Part shown: positions 53,073 to 63,889 of the stretch, one piece after another | Position numbering within the stretch: position 1 is the stretch's first letter | How the letters are laid out: each line of letters opens with the position of its first letter | Source of the DNA: Unio delphinus | Lineage: Eukaryota; Mollusca; Bivalvia; Unionida; Unionidae | Direction of reading: 5' to 3' | Length of the DNA: 64,000 bases | Assembly: GCA_029339505.1 (NCBI GenBank) | Contig: JAQISU010000348.1 | Span: 2,517,501 to 2,581,500, forward strand | Notes under the pieces: generated by a model | What the model saw: the letters and a program-made list of their open reading frames with translations, nothing else | Database searches by the model: none | What the model was told of the DNA's origin: nothing | Position numbers and translations under genes: made by a program

Positions 53073-54270
53073 GTCAAAATCATTTGGTGGTCAACAACCC
53101 AATAATTCACTGGTATTTGCAAATAAGAATAAACCCGACGGTACCCCAGACTGGAACGTTGTTTCCATACCAACCGGATCATACCAAATCGAACAAATCA
53201 ATGATGAATTCGCGCGTAGAATAAAATCGATTACTGGAAAAGAATCAAAAATAGCTATAACAGTTCATGTGCCGACACTATCATCTGCCATTGAAATAAG
53301 CACAGAGGGTTATGTCGTAGATATCTATCAAAGTTCTATTAGAACCGTACTGGGATGGCCTGAATTACCACCCGGTGGAAAAACCGTTAAATTACCAGAA
53401 CCACAAAAAACTGATTATATCACCGACAGGACAAAATCTGATAATCCAGTAAAGAGTTATAAAGATCATAGATTTACTATAGAGTTTTTTAGTTTAGTAT
53501 ATCGACCAATTGGAGAAGAGGAGGAAGTAAAGGAGCATCATCATTTTTTTGTTAACGAACCTAAAATCATTGACAATTTCACAGCAATGAATAAAGATTT
53601 TTCATTGTTGTTAATACCCCTTAAATCCGGTACTCTCACTCGAGATGAATTTATCAGCGTTGTAGAAACATGTAACAAAATCATCAATGACATGGAAACA
53701 TTTAACCTAAAAATTATTCAGGATATATTAGATCACAATAACCCCCAAACGAGAACAACATTTGCAGCGAAGTATAATATACGCGTCAAAGATATCCCCA
53801 CATTCAAACTACCAGGATATAATATCTCAGAATTGCAAAAATCTCTCAGTGATGCCATCGATGAAGGTTTCAAAAAAATCCATGATACGTGGAAAAAAAC
53901 ACAACCACAACCACAAACAACTATCCTCAAACATAATAATGACCCAGATGGTGGTGGCAGGCATATTGCTCCGTTCAATGTGAATATTTCAACGGTGATT
54001 GCGCTCAATTTAGTATGTGATGTGATCGAAGGAAGCTATCAAATAAATTTAGAACGATCAAATCAAGCTCAGCAAGGATATATTTTGTATTCATTTGCAC
54101 CAACAGCCCCTCCAGGGTTTTTAATAATTGAGTCTCCGGTGAATCCAGTCTATATGCGATGTCATAATAATTCATTAACCAGAATTAATTTCAAACTCAC
54201 TGACCAGTCTAATAATCTGATTGATTTACAAGAGGAGGTTTTACAAATTAGTCTATTTGTGAAATCATAA
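52879..54270 (+). CDS. Penton-like minor capsid protein
   Basis: Up to 463 residues; ATGs at 52879, 52894 and 52906 are all possible starts. Motifs typical of this Polinton protein are an N-terminal FPSPVPVKEIALAKLRVYHS, then IPTGSYQIEQINDEFARRI, and a C-terminal jelly-roll-like end, VNPVYMRCHNNSLTRINFKL with LQEEVLQISLFVKS. A long helical insert (FNLKIIQDILDHNN region) and a Gln/Pro-rich linker lie between. It would form capsid vertices. It is the last gene; its stop is 23 bp before the right TIR. Confidence 0.75.
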   Translation: MSIITMTTQMELLQQIVENTNPVQTSMISITSTNPEFSVNFPSPVPVKEIALAKLRVYHSWPNIRSKSFGGQQPNNSLVFANKNKPDGTPDWNVVSIPTGSYQIEQINDEFARRIKSITGKESKIAITVHVPTLSSAIEISTEGYVVDIYQSSIRTVLGWPELPPGGKTVKLPEPQKTDYITDRTKSDNPVKSYKDHRFTIEFFSLVYRPIGEEEEVKEHHHFFVNEPKIIDNFTAMNKDFSLLLIPLKSGTLTRDEFISVVETCNKIINDMETFNLKIIQDILDHNNPQTRTTFAAKYNIRVKDIPTFKLPGYNISELQKSLSDAIDEGFKKIHDTWKKTQPQPQTTILKHNNDPDGGGRHIAPFNVNISTVIALNLVCDVIEGSYQINLERSNQAQQGYILYSFAPTAPPGFLIIESPVNPVYMRCHNNSLTRINFKLTDQSNNLIDLQEEVLQISLFVKS

Positions 54271-54292
54271 ATGATTTTCGTCCTAAGGACTG

Positions 54293-54489
54293 GATCAAAT
54301 ATTCGGTTAACCTAGAACTGAAAGTTCTAGCAGCAGAGGGGGTGAGTGACAACGACGTTGCGACGCGAATGTTTTCAGACAAGGGTCAGAGACTTATTTT
54401 TTCGCGAGAAGGGTCTAGTGTTATTTGGGAGGGGGTATAATCAAAAATAAAAACAAAAAAAAGTTGTCTGATTCGCCCCCTCTGCTGCT
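54293..54489 (-). repeat. Right terminal inverted repeat
   Basis: Reverse complement of 38266-38462. Outer unit 54329-54489 (161 bp) again has inverted copies of AGCAGCAGAGGGGG at its two borders. The TATGT duplication follows directly. Confidence 0.95.
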
Positions 54490-54494
54490 TATGT
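54490..54494 (+). repeat. Target-site duplication TATGT, right copy
   Basis: Matches 38261-38265. Confidence 0.85.
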
Positions 54495-55420
54495 GAAGAC
54501 GGTAGTTATTGTGTATCTTGAGGAATTACGTCTAATTGCTCACGTTCAAATCCACGTTGAAGAGCAGTTGAATCTAATATATTAATTGCAGATCTACCCA
54601 TGGATCTTACACTCAATAGGATCATGTCGCTCTATTTTACCGCCTTCAAGTTCACCGGGATCATAAAAATATGTTCCGGTACCATTGACTAATGCTAGTT
54701 TTTTTTTTTAAATTCATGTATATGTATATGTTTTGTGTGATTGCACTGGCATGTTTCATAGATATTGTACGAGTAAACTCATTATTTAATGCAGTTACCA
54801 CACATGGTAATCTTGCAACCCATTAACGAGATCTCAAATCTTAGTGAATTGTATGCATGGGTATTTCCTTTGCATATTGATATTCAAATAAACGCTCAGC
54901 AAGTGCTCGATTAAATCGTTCAACGATTGCATGATCGCGATGAATTGCGGTATATCCTCGTCTAATTTTGACACTATGTATTTTCATCAGAAATAATACT
55001 GCACCAATAACATTTTTGCCAGGATCAACATGTAGTAGTAGTAGTAGTTGTGGCCATGGCAAGGGTTCCCGCTGATCAGTTTGCTCTAAAGCAGATACAA
55101 CTTCAATAGCTGTTTTAGTTAGTAACGGCTCTTCTTCTTCATATTTACATGCAACATCAAAGGGTCGACTCGTATGTGTAGCAACTTATATCAGTTTTAA
55201 TAGTATCATAAGGTAAAAACAAAATATCCGCCTGATAAACTTCATTAGGGGGCGCTGACATCAGCATGCGCGTACTGAGTTTGACTAGGTGATGGTAGAT
55301 AAATGTGTCATACCGCCTTTTATGCTGAACAAGTTGCATAAACATAACATGTACCATTTGATGCATCAGCGAGTTTGCTTACCGCTGTTCTACCTCTCAA
55401 ATATCCTTTAGGGCTATAAC
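54495..55420 (-). pseudogene. Integrase remnant of Polinton C
   Basis: On the - strand, VYQADILFLPYDT (near 55230), LLHVDPGKNVIGAV (near 55020), AIVERFNRALAERLFEYQYA (near 54910) and a C-terminal VIPQDTQ phrase (near 54520) match the complete integrase. Stops and gaps break it. Its end abuts the target duplication, so the complete element cut C at the very end of this gene. Confidence 0.85.
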
Positions 55421-55479
55421 AAATATTCGTTATTACATTATGTTATAATAATCGGTTCATTACTTACCAACCCCTAATA

Positions 55480-55810
55480 CCAGTTTACTTTTCATCACGG
55501 GTCTTACCAACCAATTAGCTACTGATTCTCTGAGATTTATATGTTTTATGGAATTTAACGAATGAATCAATTTCATATCTGCAAAATGTCGTTGTTGTAA
55601 ATATTTATTTTTGTTCACCGCTACATCATGAACGTGACATGCTTGATCAATGGCATTTATTGGAAATACTCGAGGTCTTGATTGATCTCGTTCGTAAAGC
55701 CGAATGTCATGTCGGGTTCCAGGACCACAAAATTATATTCAGGAAGATGTTTCTCCCTTGGGTACTTATTACATGGAGTTCCTGGTAATTTCCTAGTGAA
55801 GCAGCAATAT
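55480..55810 (-). pseudogene. PLA2 remnant of Polinton C
   Basis: The - strand reads PREKHLPEYNF, then PGTRHDIRLYERDQSRP, INAIDQACHVHDVAVNKNKY and FADMKLIHSLN. The catalytic HD is retained but the Tyr of HDxxY is replaced (HDVAV) and a base is missing in the calcium loop. Confidence 0.8.
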
Positions 55811-55989
55811 CACCACCTATTTGTGTCATGGAGAAACATTTATATGCTTGTATCACGTTTCATACACTTGCTTGTAAGTGAGTACTTTTATTTGTTGTTA
55901 TTATTGTTGTTACTTCACTACTGGTGGTGGATCCTCTGCATCGAACACAGTATAAACCCATAGTCTGTATTATATTTATACAACAATTA

Positions 55990-56645
55990 TGTCATTGATT
56001 TCTCAGCGACACGAAGACAAGAGCCAGTCTAACATCATCCATCGCTACCGAATTATATAAGATCAATTATCATAGGTCCATCTGAGTCTGGTAAGACGCA
56101 ATTATTACTTAATTTAATAATGAGATGGCTTAAATGGGATAAATTATATTTAATTGCACCATCTGTAGATGATCAACAGTGCTACGATGTGCATAAAGAT
56201 TGAAATGAAAATGCAAAATTGTTCAATGAAGACGGTGATGATATTGATTTTATCACCATATTGATGAAACGCTGAGTGTTAATGAACTTGATGGTTTAGC
56301 TTTAATTTAGTTGTTTATAATGATGTAATGCTGGACAAACAATCAAATCCAGCTAGAGTATTTTCTCGAGGCAGATATAAAAATACAGATATAACTTCTC
56401 TTACCCAGAGATACACACAAATTCCGAACGTGATCAGAGATGACTGTAATGTTTGAACTGTACTGGAGATGATACATATACTCTGTTAAATATTCATCAG
56501 ACTTGGGGTTCAGGAGATATAAATATAATTATGTTTGAAAAAGTCTTTTCACGTGCGCAAGCTACCCCACACGGATTTAAAGCAGTACATTTACGTGATA
56601 TATGATCGCGATATCATATAGGTCTTGATAAACTTTTTGGTTGAG
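55990..56645 (+). pseudogene. Packaging-ATPase remnant of Polinton C
   Basis: In several frames, SLISQRHEDKS start, LVVYNDVMLDKQSNPARVFS, RGRYKNTDITSLTQRYTQIP and NVIRDDCNV match the complete ATPase; the Walker A segment (near 56085) is frameshifted. Confidence 0.8.
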
Positions 56646-56692
56646 AAATAGCAGTTAGTTTGATATAATATCGATGTAATTACTTAGACCTA

Positions 56693-56945
56693 AACAGCAG
56701 CACAGGAGGGTGTGCCCATAATGAAACGTCACGGAGGGTAAACATACACACATGCAAAATTCGAAAAACACTATAAAAAAAAAAAACCCATAAAATAACA
56801 AAACTAACCCAATAGAGAAATTCTCGGTCAATTAGATGCTTCGGTTCTGGCGTTATTGACCTTATATTTTTATTTTCGTAGGAAGCTTTAAAAAAAATAA
56901 GTATATGACGTTTCAGCAAAAGGTATGTTCCCCCTCTCTGTTGCT
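56693..56945. repeat. Eroded terminal repeat of Polinton C
   Basis: It begins AGCAGCACAGGAGGG, ends CCCCCTCTCTGTTGCT, and lies just beyond the ATPase, where the complete element has its TIR with the same nested ends. The unit is longer (253 vs 161 bp). Confidence 0.6.
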
Positions 56946-57126
56946 ATTGTTGTTTAAAATCTTGATTTGACTTCCTCGTTCATGCCTTTGTCAATGTCTT
57001 CATGACTTATCATCGGTTGTTCCATTCTGTAATTAAGTGTTACCCTTTGACTGTAATGAGAAAGTGCAAAATTATCGAGTCCATCAATAAAGGTTATATT
57101 TTAACATTACTTGCTTTTAGCGACAT

Positions 57127-57170
<44 letters not shown>

Positions 57171-57271
57171 CTATGTAGGGCCTGGAATGGTTTATGTAAC
57201 TGCAGAATTTTAATAAACAAATTTTAATGAATCTTGACACTGTTTAATCAACAATAACTGTCCTTTGTCAG
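56946..57271. other. End of host intron 4, with (GT)n at 57129-57168
   Basis: No gene; GT microsatellite of about 20 units. Confidence 0.5.
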
Positions 57272-57402
57272 CTCCAAAAGTTACACATCTTGATCCTCCA
57301 AAAATAATAGGAAGCACGTTAGTGGAACTTCACAGTACCACAGAGCTGTCTTGTAGTGGCAACGAATCCGTGGACGTCAATTACACCTGGCTTTTTAATG
57401 GG
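57272..57402 (+). CDS. Host exon 5: first half of Ig domain 1
   Basis: Acceptor 'cctttgtcag', donor gtgaga. With the base carried from exon 4 it encodes PKVTHLDPPKIIGSTLVELH, TELSCSGNESVDVN and YTWLFNG. The Cys and Trp are the B- and C-strand core residues of an Ig domain. It starts in phase 1 and ends in phase 0. Confidence 0.75.
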
Positions 57403-57556
57403 GTGAGAGTTTTAGACACTTGCAACAAACAATAACATTATGTAGCACTGTACAAATTACAACGAATTAACAACGAATAAATTATTAATGATGGTGATAA
57501 TGATAATAATAATACTTTAATACTAATACTACTACTAATACTACTACTACTACTAT

Positions 57557-57591
<35 letters not shown>

Positions 57592-58036
57592 GTTGTACTA
57601 ATTCTAATAATGCATTTAAAGTCAATATAGTCGTAGTACATTAATATATATGTATACAACAGTGTAAGGACTTACTGTACACATACATCGACGAGTTTTT
57701 CTTTTAAATTGTACATCGTTGTGCTATACGTGTCCATTTAAAATAGCCCTTCCAAATTTCATAGCAGTGAATAAGCTGGACTTAGCTACCGAGTCACACC
57801 TTGAGAGAAAAAAATATCACCACTGTACATATTTCACCCAGCTGCTCTCCTTGAAACAATTGGTTGATAGGTGTTTTAATGCTTCTTCTAGTTCTACTAC
57901 TGCGTAGCGATATGAGTGGACGTTTTCTTCAATTAAAAATCGAAATAATATACACACATGCATACCGCAGCTGTTACTAGTTCAACTACTGCTGCTTCTA
58001 ATGCAAATTGTGCCACCATCGTTAATATCATTCCAG
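57403..58036 (+). other. Host intron 5 with (TAC)n at about 57507-57591
   Basis: No gene; an ACT/TAC trinucleotide tract creates a poly-Ser chance frame. Confidence 0.6.
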
Positions 58037-58196
58037 GGTTCAACGCTTCCACCACATGCTGTAATTATCAATGTTGCACATAACAGTCTTTTGGAATTTA
58101 GAGGTATGACGAGGTCAGAGGTCGGGACTTACACCTGCATCATAGCAAAAGATGGAGTTAAAGCGAATGCTTCTGTGGTGGTCTCTGTTATAGAAG
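58037..58196 (+). CDS. Host exon 6: second half of Ig domain 1
   Basis: Acceptor 'atcattccag', donor gtatta. It encodes GSTLPPHAVIINVAHNSLLE, then FRGMTRSEVGTYTCIIAKDG and ASVVVSVIE. The YTC motif is the F-strand Cys that pairs with the Cys of exon 5. Phases 0 and 1 match the neighbours. Confidence 0.8.
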
Positions 58197-58774
58197 GTAT
58201 TACCTAACCATTAGTTTAATGTTTGTTCGAAGGGTTTATCTTTCTTGGTTTAAGTTTTTTTTCCTTTCGTTTTCTTTTTCCTCTTAGGTATTTTAGTTCC
58301 TTTTCTCTTTAGAAATGTTCTTTTGCAAGAATTTATATTGCGATGTCTTAGTGCTTACTTGTTAATTCTTTAAAACAAGCCAAATCGTTATATTTAAACG
58401 TGTAGAACTTTGCTTCAATCAGTACCACGCAGCCTCTTTGTGATATTGTGCCGTTGCCTTGTTCTCCATCCATCAATGCATACTTTCTGACAACGTATGA
58501 TGTCAATATTTTATCTTAGTTTCTTGTAGTGATAGGTATGAGAGATATAAAACTATAAGCGAATATGCACCACAATATATGACGCCATATCAAACACGAT
58601 ATTATCGTAGTGACAAATATAGTGAGTTTTCTTCAGTGTGACTGAATATAAACGGTCACGTGAAACATATCTAGAACTTTTTACACATCCGGAAATTCAG
58701 GGGACTACTCCCGGCTCGGAATCAGTTTCCAGGTCACCTTTGATGAAACGTTGTGTATACCAACGCCTGTACAG
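58197..58774. other. Host intron 6, first part; no gene seen
   Basis: T-rich intron sequence. Confidence 0.4.
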
Positions 58775-59110
58775 CTCCGGTGGCCTAGTGGTTAGAGCGC
58801 AAGGCCGCGAAAGCGGGAGGTCGTGGGTTCGATCCCCGGCCGAGTCATACCAAATACTTAAAACAATTGGTGCTAACAGCTGCCTCGCTTGGCACTCAGC
58901 ATTAAGAGGTTAGTGTTAGGACTGGTTGGCCTGGTGTCAGAATAATGTGACAGGGTGGAATATCATGCTAACTATCTGCGACAAGATGCCCCTGTGCTAG
59001 ACAGACATCATTATAAACTGCCTCACTGCAGACAGACATCATAGCGATATGACTACAAAAATAGTTCAAGCTACGTTAAAAATCCTAATAAAAATACCCT
59101 AATATAAATA
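58775..59110 (+). mobile_element. tRNA-derived SINE, copy 1
   Basis: The head looks like a tRNA: A box TGGCCTAGTGG at 58781-58791 and B box GGTTCGATCC at 58826-58835. A conserved body follows ('aacagctgcctcgcttggca', 'gttagtgttaggactggt', 'tagcgatatgact') and the tail is 'caagctacgttaaaaatcc' with A-rich repeats. The second copy lies at 62285-62525. Confidence 0.85.
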
Positions 59111-62100
59111 CCAACGTCTATCACCATGACAATAACAAACCACCCAATCACCCATAGCTCACCGCCGTAAGTTTCGATCCAAATTCTCAACTCCAACCAA
59201 TGTAATCTCGCAGTCCTCCCTGCACAGCAGCACTCACATAGCACATGGTGGACTCTACATTAATCAATTAATGTGTTTCTGGCTTAGACAATATGTTCCA
59301 ACAGCTGTTATTAAAGGTCATGGTCATATGACTAGTAGGTGAGATTACGAAAAGTGGGAGATATTTTGATTTTGAAAGATCGATATACGTAGAAGCAAGA
59401 ACAACTGATAATAAGGCATGTACCATATGTGATCTATACGTTAAGAAAGAAAGACAATACCTTGGTTAGAAAAGTAGCAAATGTCTTACCGAGTAAAAGA
59501 AAGTTGCCCTGATTACTGGCATGGACCGCATTGACACTGTACCTTATTACAATTAGCATTAATGTCGTGCAGAGGCGACGGTAGGAATAAGCGGGGCCTA
59601 GGGCTGACCATGTCTGCTCGGTGTAAGACTATCAGTATCTCGATTGGTATATTACTGCAAACACTGATTCTGTCTAGACTATATAAACGTTCGTGATTTG
59701 ATGCAACTTTGCGTGCATTACGTGTGATCTGTATCAGCGTTTCCAATTTACCAGAGAATATAGCTTGACGAACTCATAAGGACGCCCTTAGGTCTGAAAC
59801 GCAACGTCCCTTTAAAAGCAGGGCCTTGGGCAGTCGCCCCACTTGCCACCCTTAAACGCCGTTCATGGTGTCTTGAAGCTTTGGCTGCCGAAAACAGAGG
59901 GATAGGTATTCTGACGTAGTGTGAAGAGGCTAATTAAGATACCTACGAGATACCTAACAAGTAATGTTGTGTTGATGAAATCCTCTCACTGGACGACAAA
60001 AATGAAGCAAAATGGAATTATAAGGATTCAACAAAGATGGGTAGTTTTTATATTTAAATTGTACCTTACCGCTCAAAAAGACTTACGTAAATGATAAATA
60101 CCCAACCATTATCATTTAATCCTATAATAATCCCTTCCTAAAGATGCAGCTATTGCTTCATGTTTTGTTCTTTTTGTTTAGTTTAGACGTTTTAATTATC
60201 TCGAATATTATAAATATGTACTGTCCTATATGTGCCACTGGTGTTTGTGTGTGTGTGTGTCACTGTGTATGTACTTCATTGTCCTCTAAGACAGACCTTT
60301 CATTTGATTTATCTAACGTCAAGAAACCTTATTATTGTCTCCGCGCCCTTTTCCTACATTTTTGTCTTTAACTGCAAAGTCTATACCGGTATCCTGCTTG
60401 AAATTTACCGTAGAGAATGCTAAATATACATGAAATAGTAAAGCACCGAAAATATTTATCTCGGTCAGAGTGACTATATATAATCCAATGAGTCTTACCA
60501 ATTTCGTCATTTCTTTTTGTCTAACGAGATAATGACTTGTGGGATACATTAGCCAATTAGAATCACATAGTACACTTTTGCAATTAAATGGAAATTGGGC
60601 GCATGATACTTTTCGAAAGAGTACAGTATTTGATGAAATCCCAACTGTTTATTTTTTTGTTTCATTTTGTATTTGTACGACGGATTGGAAGAAATTCAAA
60701 CGCTAAAACTATATACACTCTTAATTAGAAGGATAAATGTAGTTCTTTATGACAAAAGGGCATAAAGATGGCCTATATTGGTCACAGTTGTGATTCTTTA
60801 AATCAGATGAACACAAACAAGAATTTAAAAACATTTTAGGCAATAAATAGTGACCCTCCAATGAGAAAAATAATCCAATCTTTCTTCGTTTATTTTGTGA
60901 TAGCCTTTGAGAAAATGTATAGTGTAATCTTGTACAGGTTGGTAAAGAAATAACCATGATTCAAAAAGCCAAATCAGCTATCCCCGACACGAAATTTCAT
61001 GCCAAACTAATTAATTTGGTACGATTGTGTCAAATGACTACCTACCGCGTTATTTAAGAAAGTATACCTATATCATAACTTTAAACGTCACATAGTTCGT
61101 ACACCGTGTGCAATTTAATATTTTCGACATGGCATTTTTTAAACTGATTGTCCACTGGGACTTGTTGCAAACATATTAACGACATCAGTAAATGGATAAA
61201 GGGCTCAGATGATTGGGAAGGGGGGGGGATGCAACAGGGACCCCATTCCATGACAAGCGTGGTTAAAATTTAACCTCTCAAGACAGCATTATCGACATTT
61301 CGCTGCCATTGTTCAATTTTTTTGTCCAAAAAACATTGAGAATAAAAGTCATATCTATAGAAATTTGGCACATTTATCACACACGGCCTTTTTCCAAACA
61401 TTAATGGTATTGGTCAGTGAATAAGAGGGCGGGTGCATCTATATTATGCACCCTAGCCTACGACAAGCGTGATTTAAATGTCAATTTCTATGAGTAAACA
61501 AACGCAGCTCAGTTTATATAACATTTATTATTGCGGCAACATAGCTCCAACGAACAAATGTTTCTTATTATGTGATGCAATTTCGGATCCAAATAAAATG
61601 TGTCTTTGTCTAAAGTACTGTTACAAACCAAAGGTTGACATATCCTGTCGCAAATGTCTACAAAAAGTAACCATCCCTTGACATGAATATCCAACAACTG
61701 GAATGCTTTGTAGTGAAATTGACACAACTTTGGTTAAAACATTGTAAACATTCGAATTGATGTGTGCTGTATGGCTCGTCTAATCTAACAACAGAGATCA
61801 ATTGTTGCAATATTTTGATCCGTGTCAATTGTTATGTTGATTAGGAAGGGCCGTTGCTCTTAAAATTCTAATTTGTAAAAACAAAACAACTACTTTGAAT
61901 GATAATGGTTCTATGACTGCGAATTATTAACTGAACAAGCGTCTGGGACATTTTTACGCACACAAAGAAACATACAAGTATCTGAGCAGAACCAACAAAA
62001 ATATTTCTTCTTCGTTTTCTCAAATGTATTTGCATTAAAGCCCCAGTCCCGCCATTCTTACAATGTAACTAAGCTTTGGAAGGAAGGAATCTAATCAAAG

Positions 62101-62284
62101 TGCCGAGGACAAATTAAAGACAGAAAGGAAGGAGACAAAGGGAAAGATGTTGTGTAGGATGAAATAAAAATAAAAAACAAACATTGTATTACATATTTTG
62201 AAGTCAGCCATGGAATTTTCAAACTGTAAAATGTTTTCAGTGAATCCATGCATTCATTTTCATGAAAATGCAACACTTAATTCA
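59111..62284. other. Host intron 6, middle part; no gene seen
   Basis: About 3.2 kb of AT-rich sequence without recognised genes or repeats; short GT tract near 60243. Confidence 0.4.
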
Positions 62285-62525
62285 AGTGATTAGAGCTTCC
62301 GCCTTGTATATGGGAGGTTTCGGGTTATAACCCCGGGCGAGTCATACTAAAGACATACAAATAGTACCTGTACTAACAGCTGCTTCGCTTGACGGTTAGT
62401 GTTAGGACTGGTCGGCCTAGTGTCAGGATAATGTGCCCCTGTGGGACTTGATGCTACATGCTTACGGCACTGCAGATACCGTAGCGATATGACTGAAAAA
62501 TTGTTTAAGCTACGTTAAAAATCCA
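62285..62525 (+). mobile_element. tRNA-derived SINE, copy 2 (5'-truncated, diverged)
   Basis: 'gtgattagagc' at its start and 'gggttataaccccgggcgag' correspond to the A and B box parts of copy 1. The body matches ('aacagctgcttcgcttg', 'gtgttaggactggtcggcct', 'gtagcgatatgactg') with an internal deletion. It ends in a (CA)n run at 62527-62566. Confidence 0.8.
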
Positions 62526-62526
62526 A

Positions 62527-62527
62527 A

Positions 62528-62566
<39 letters not shown>
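62527..62566 (+). repeat. (CA)n microsatellite at SINE tail
   Basis: About 20 CA units. Confidence 0.95.
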
Positions 62567-62567
<1 letters not shown>

Positions 62568-63137
62568 TGTATGAAAGAAACTACATTCCGAAATTTCATT
62601 TTATAAATGTTTTCTTTTAAAGATGACCATATTTAGTTGCAGTAAACAGGACAAGGATTGGGCCTGAACAGTTGTTTGAAGCAGAGATACATTGTAACTT
62701 CTTGTTTGTCTGTTAATCGTACATTCGGTATAGAAAGAGTCAGCCTGCAATATGTCCTGTATTGTCTCCGTCTCATTTGCATTATTGGTAATGGTGGTAC
62801 TGTTGTTTGATTGCTATGTGGTATGTACCTTTACGCGCGGCAGGAGTTTTATTCCTGGTTGTTCTGATGATAGAAAGATAGATCGATGGATGTACGGAAG
62901 GCTATATTTAAGTCATGCCTACTCTCATACCTAGGAACCTGTGAGAGTGCGACCCACAAATGTACAAATATTCCAAGAGTAAGAGTGACGCAATTGTTTA
63001 CATAGCATACTTACAACCGCTATTACAAGTCTCTTTCGATACTGGTAAGAAACATAGACATACATCAACTTTAGTTGCTTCTAGGGATTTAAATAAAGCA
63101 GATATTCTTAAACATCGTTCTTATGTGTTTTTTTCAG

Positions 63138-63280
63138 CAAACTCGCCCATGGGGGTTGTTACTCTTGGCGCACATAGCCCGTTAACTAATGGAATACTTT
63201 TAGTGGATTTCCATGATTCAGCAGCGATTTCTTGTCGTTCACAGAGGAATGACGTTACCTTTGCGTGGCAATTTAATGGG
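63138..63280 (+). CDS. Host exon 7: first half of Ig domain 2
   Basis: Acceptor 'tttttttcag', donor gtaaga. With the base carried from exon 6 it encodes ANSPMGVVTLGAHSPLTNGI, AAISCRSQRNDVTF and AWQFNG. The domain splits after FNG exactly like domain 1, and the phases (1 to 0) agree. The partner exon lies beyond the window. Confidence 0.75.
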
Positions 63281-63530
63281 GTAAGAGGATTGACGTCAAT
63301 ATAAGTATCGAGTTAATGGGGTAAGAGAAATGACGTCACCTATGCATGACGATTTAATGGGGTAAGAGGATTGACGTCACATATGCGTATCAATTTAATG
63401 AGGTAAGACTGATGATGTAAACTATGCGAGGCCATGTAATGGGATAAGAAGAATGATGTCACATTTGCGTAGCAATTTAATGAGGGAAGAGAAATGACGT
63501 TACCTATGCACGGCAATTTATTCGGTAATA
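63250..63530 (+). repeat. Tandem repeats of the exon 7 end and its splice donor
   Basis: The phrase 'gacgttacctttgcgtggca', 'atttaatggg', 'gtaagag' from the exon 7 border is repeated about five times at 54-57 bp spacing (near 63330, 63380, 63430, 63480, 63520) with increasing change. Several copies keep a GTAAGA-type donor. Confidence 0.8.
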
Positions 63531-63737
63531 ACTTTGCAATTTAATTGGGAAATCCAACACTGTGTGGCAAGTTTTGTTTGGTAATTTCCTAGGGTAATCA
63601 CTGACTATCTGACAATTGAATTGAGCAATCACCTACTAGAAAGATGTTAAAATCTGGTAATCGTCTACAATTTTCGAATTTATTTGGGATAATCAATGAG
63701 ATGTAACAATGACATTTGCTACTTTTACTACTACTTC

Positions 63738-63738
63738 C

Positions 63739-63794
<56 letters not shown>

Positions 63795-63827
63795 AAATAG
63801 TAATAATAGTTATTATCACCCTCGGAA

Positions 63828-63889
<62 letters not shown>
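63738..63889 (+). repeat. (AAT)n and (TTA)n microsatellites
   Basis: AAT units at about 63738-63792 and TTA units at about 63828-63889 face each other and can form an AT-rich hairpin of about 55-bp arms. Confidence 0.9.

Larger units (their letters stand above)
38266..54489 (+). mobile_element. Complete Polinton/Maverick (adintovirus-like) element, 16,224 bp
   Basis: 197-bp terminal inverted repeats, a 5-bp target duplication and a full set of hallmark genes define it: integrase, protein-primed-type PolB, A32-like ATPase, adenain-like protease, double-jelly-roll MCP and penton-like protein. It also has PLA2, pX-like, HNH and fibre-like genes. Genes are tightly packed; early-type genes occupy the left half and virion genes form one + strand block on the right. 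Defects are an in-frame TGA in the polymerase, a frameshift in the MCP and a frame discontinuity at the HNH. Apart from these the frames are long and intact, so insertion was fairly recent compared with copies A, B and C. Confidence 0.95.
37490..56945 (-). mobile_element. Older Polinton C, split by insertion of the complete element
   Basis: Left of the complete element lie polymerase-helicase and HNH remnants on the + strand; right of it integrase and PLA2 remnants on the - strand and an ATPase remnant on the + strand. This is the reverse complement of the gene order in the complete element, so C has the opposite orientation. Its right end appears to be at 56945: a block from 56693 (AGCAGCACAGGAGGG) to 56945 (CCCCCTCTCTGTTGCT) repeats the nested termini of the complete element's TIR. 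The distal virion block of C in the expected orientation is not present. Confidence 0.8.
31160..57271 (+). other. Host intron 4 (26.1 kb) containing all Polinton family 2 material
   Basis: Between exon 4 and exon 5 lie the structural-gene fragment at 32600-34860, a gypsy remnant, LINE copy 4, the old Polinton C and the complete Polinton. 31160-32600 and 34860-35400 show no gene; a (TA)n run lies at 31321-31342. Confidence 0.55.
15360..63280 (+). other. Host gene model: secreted or membrane Ly6-like/Ig-domain protein (7 exons, 3' end outside window)
   Basis: Seven exons with GT/AG borders join in frame at every junction (phases 1, 0, 0, 1, 0, 1, then 0 at the last donor). The product has a signal peptide, a Cys-rich domain ending in CCDNGDSC (Ly6/uPAR-like), an Ig domain with Cys, Trp and Cys in the usual order, and half of another Ig domain. 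Each Ig domain is flanked by phase-1 introns and split by a phase-0 intron after the 'FNG' that follows the core Trp. The repeated gene structure argues that the exons belong together. Function is not known; an extracellular recognition or adhesion role is an inference. Exons in between could have been missed. Confidence 0.65.

Noticed and set aside
57438..57659. Poly-Ser frame on the minus strand
   Set aside because: Translation of the TAC/ACT microsatellite in a host intron.
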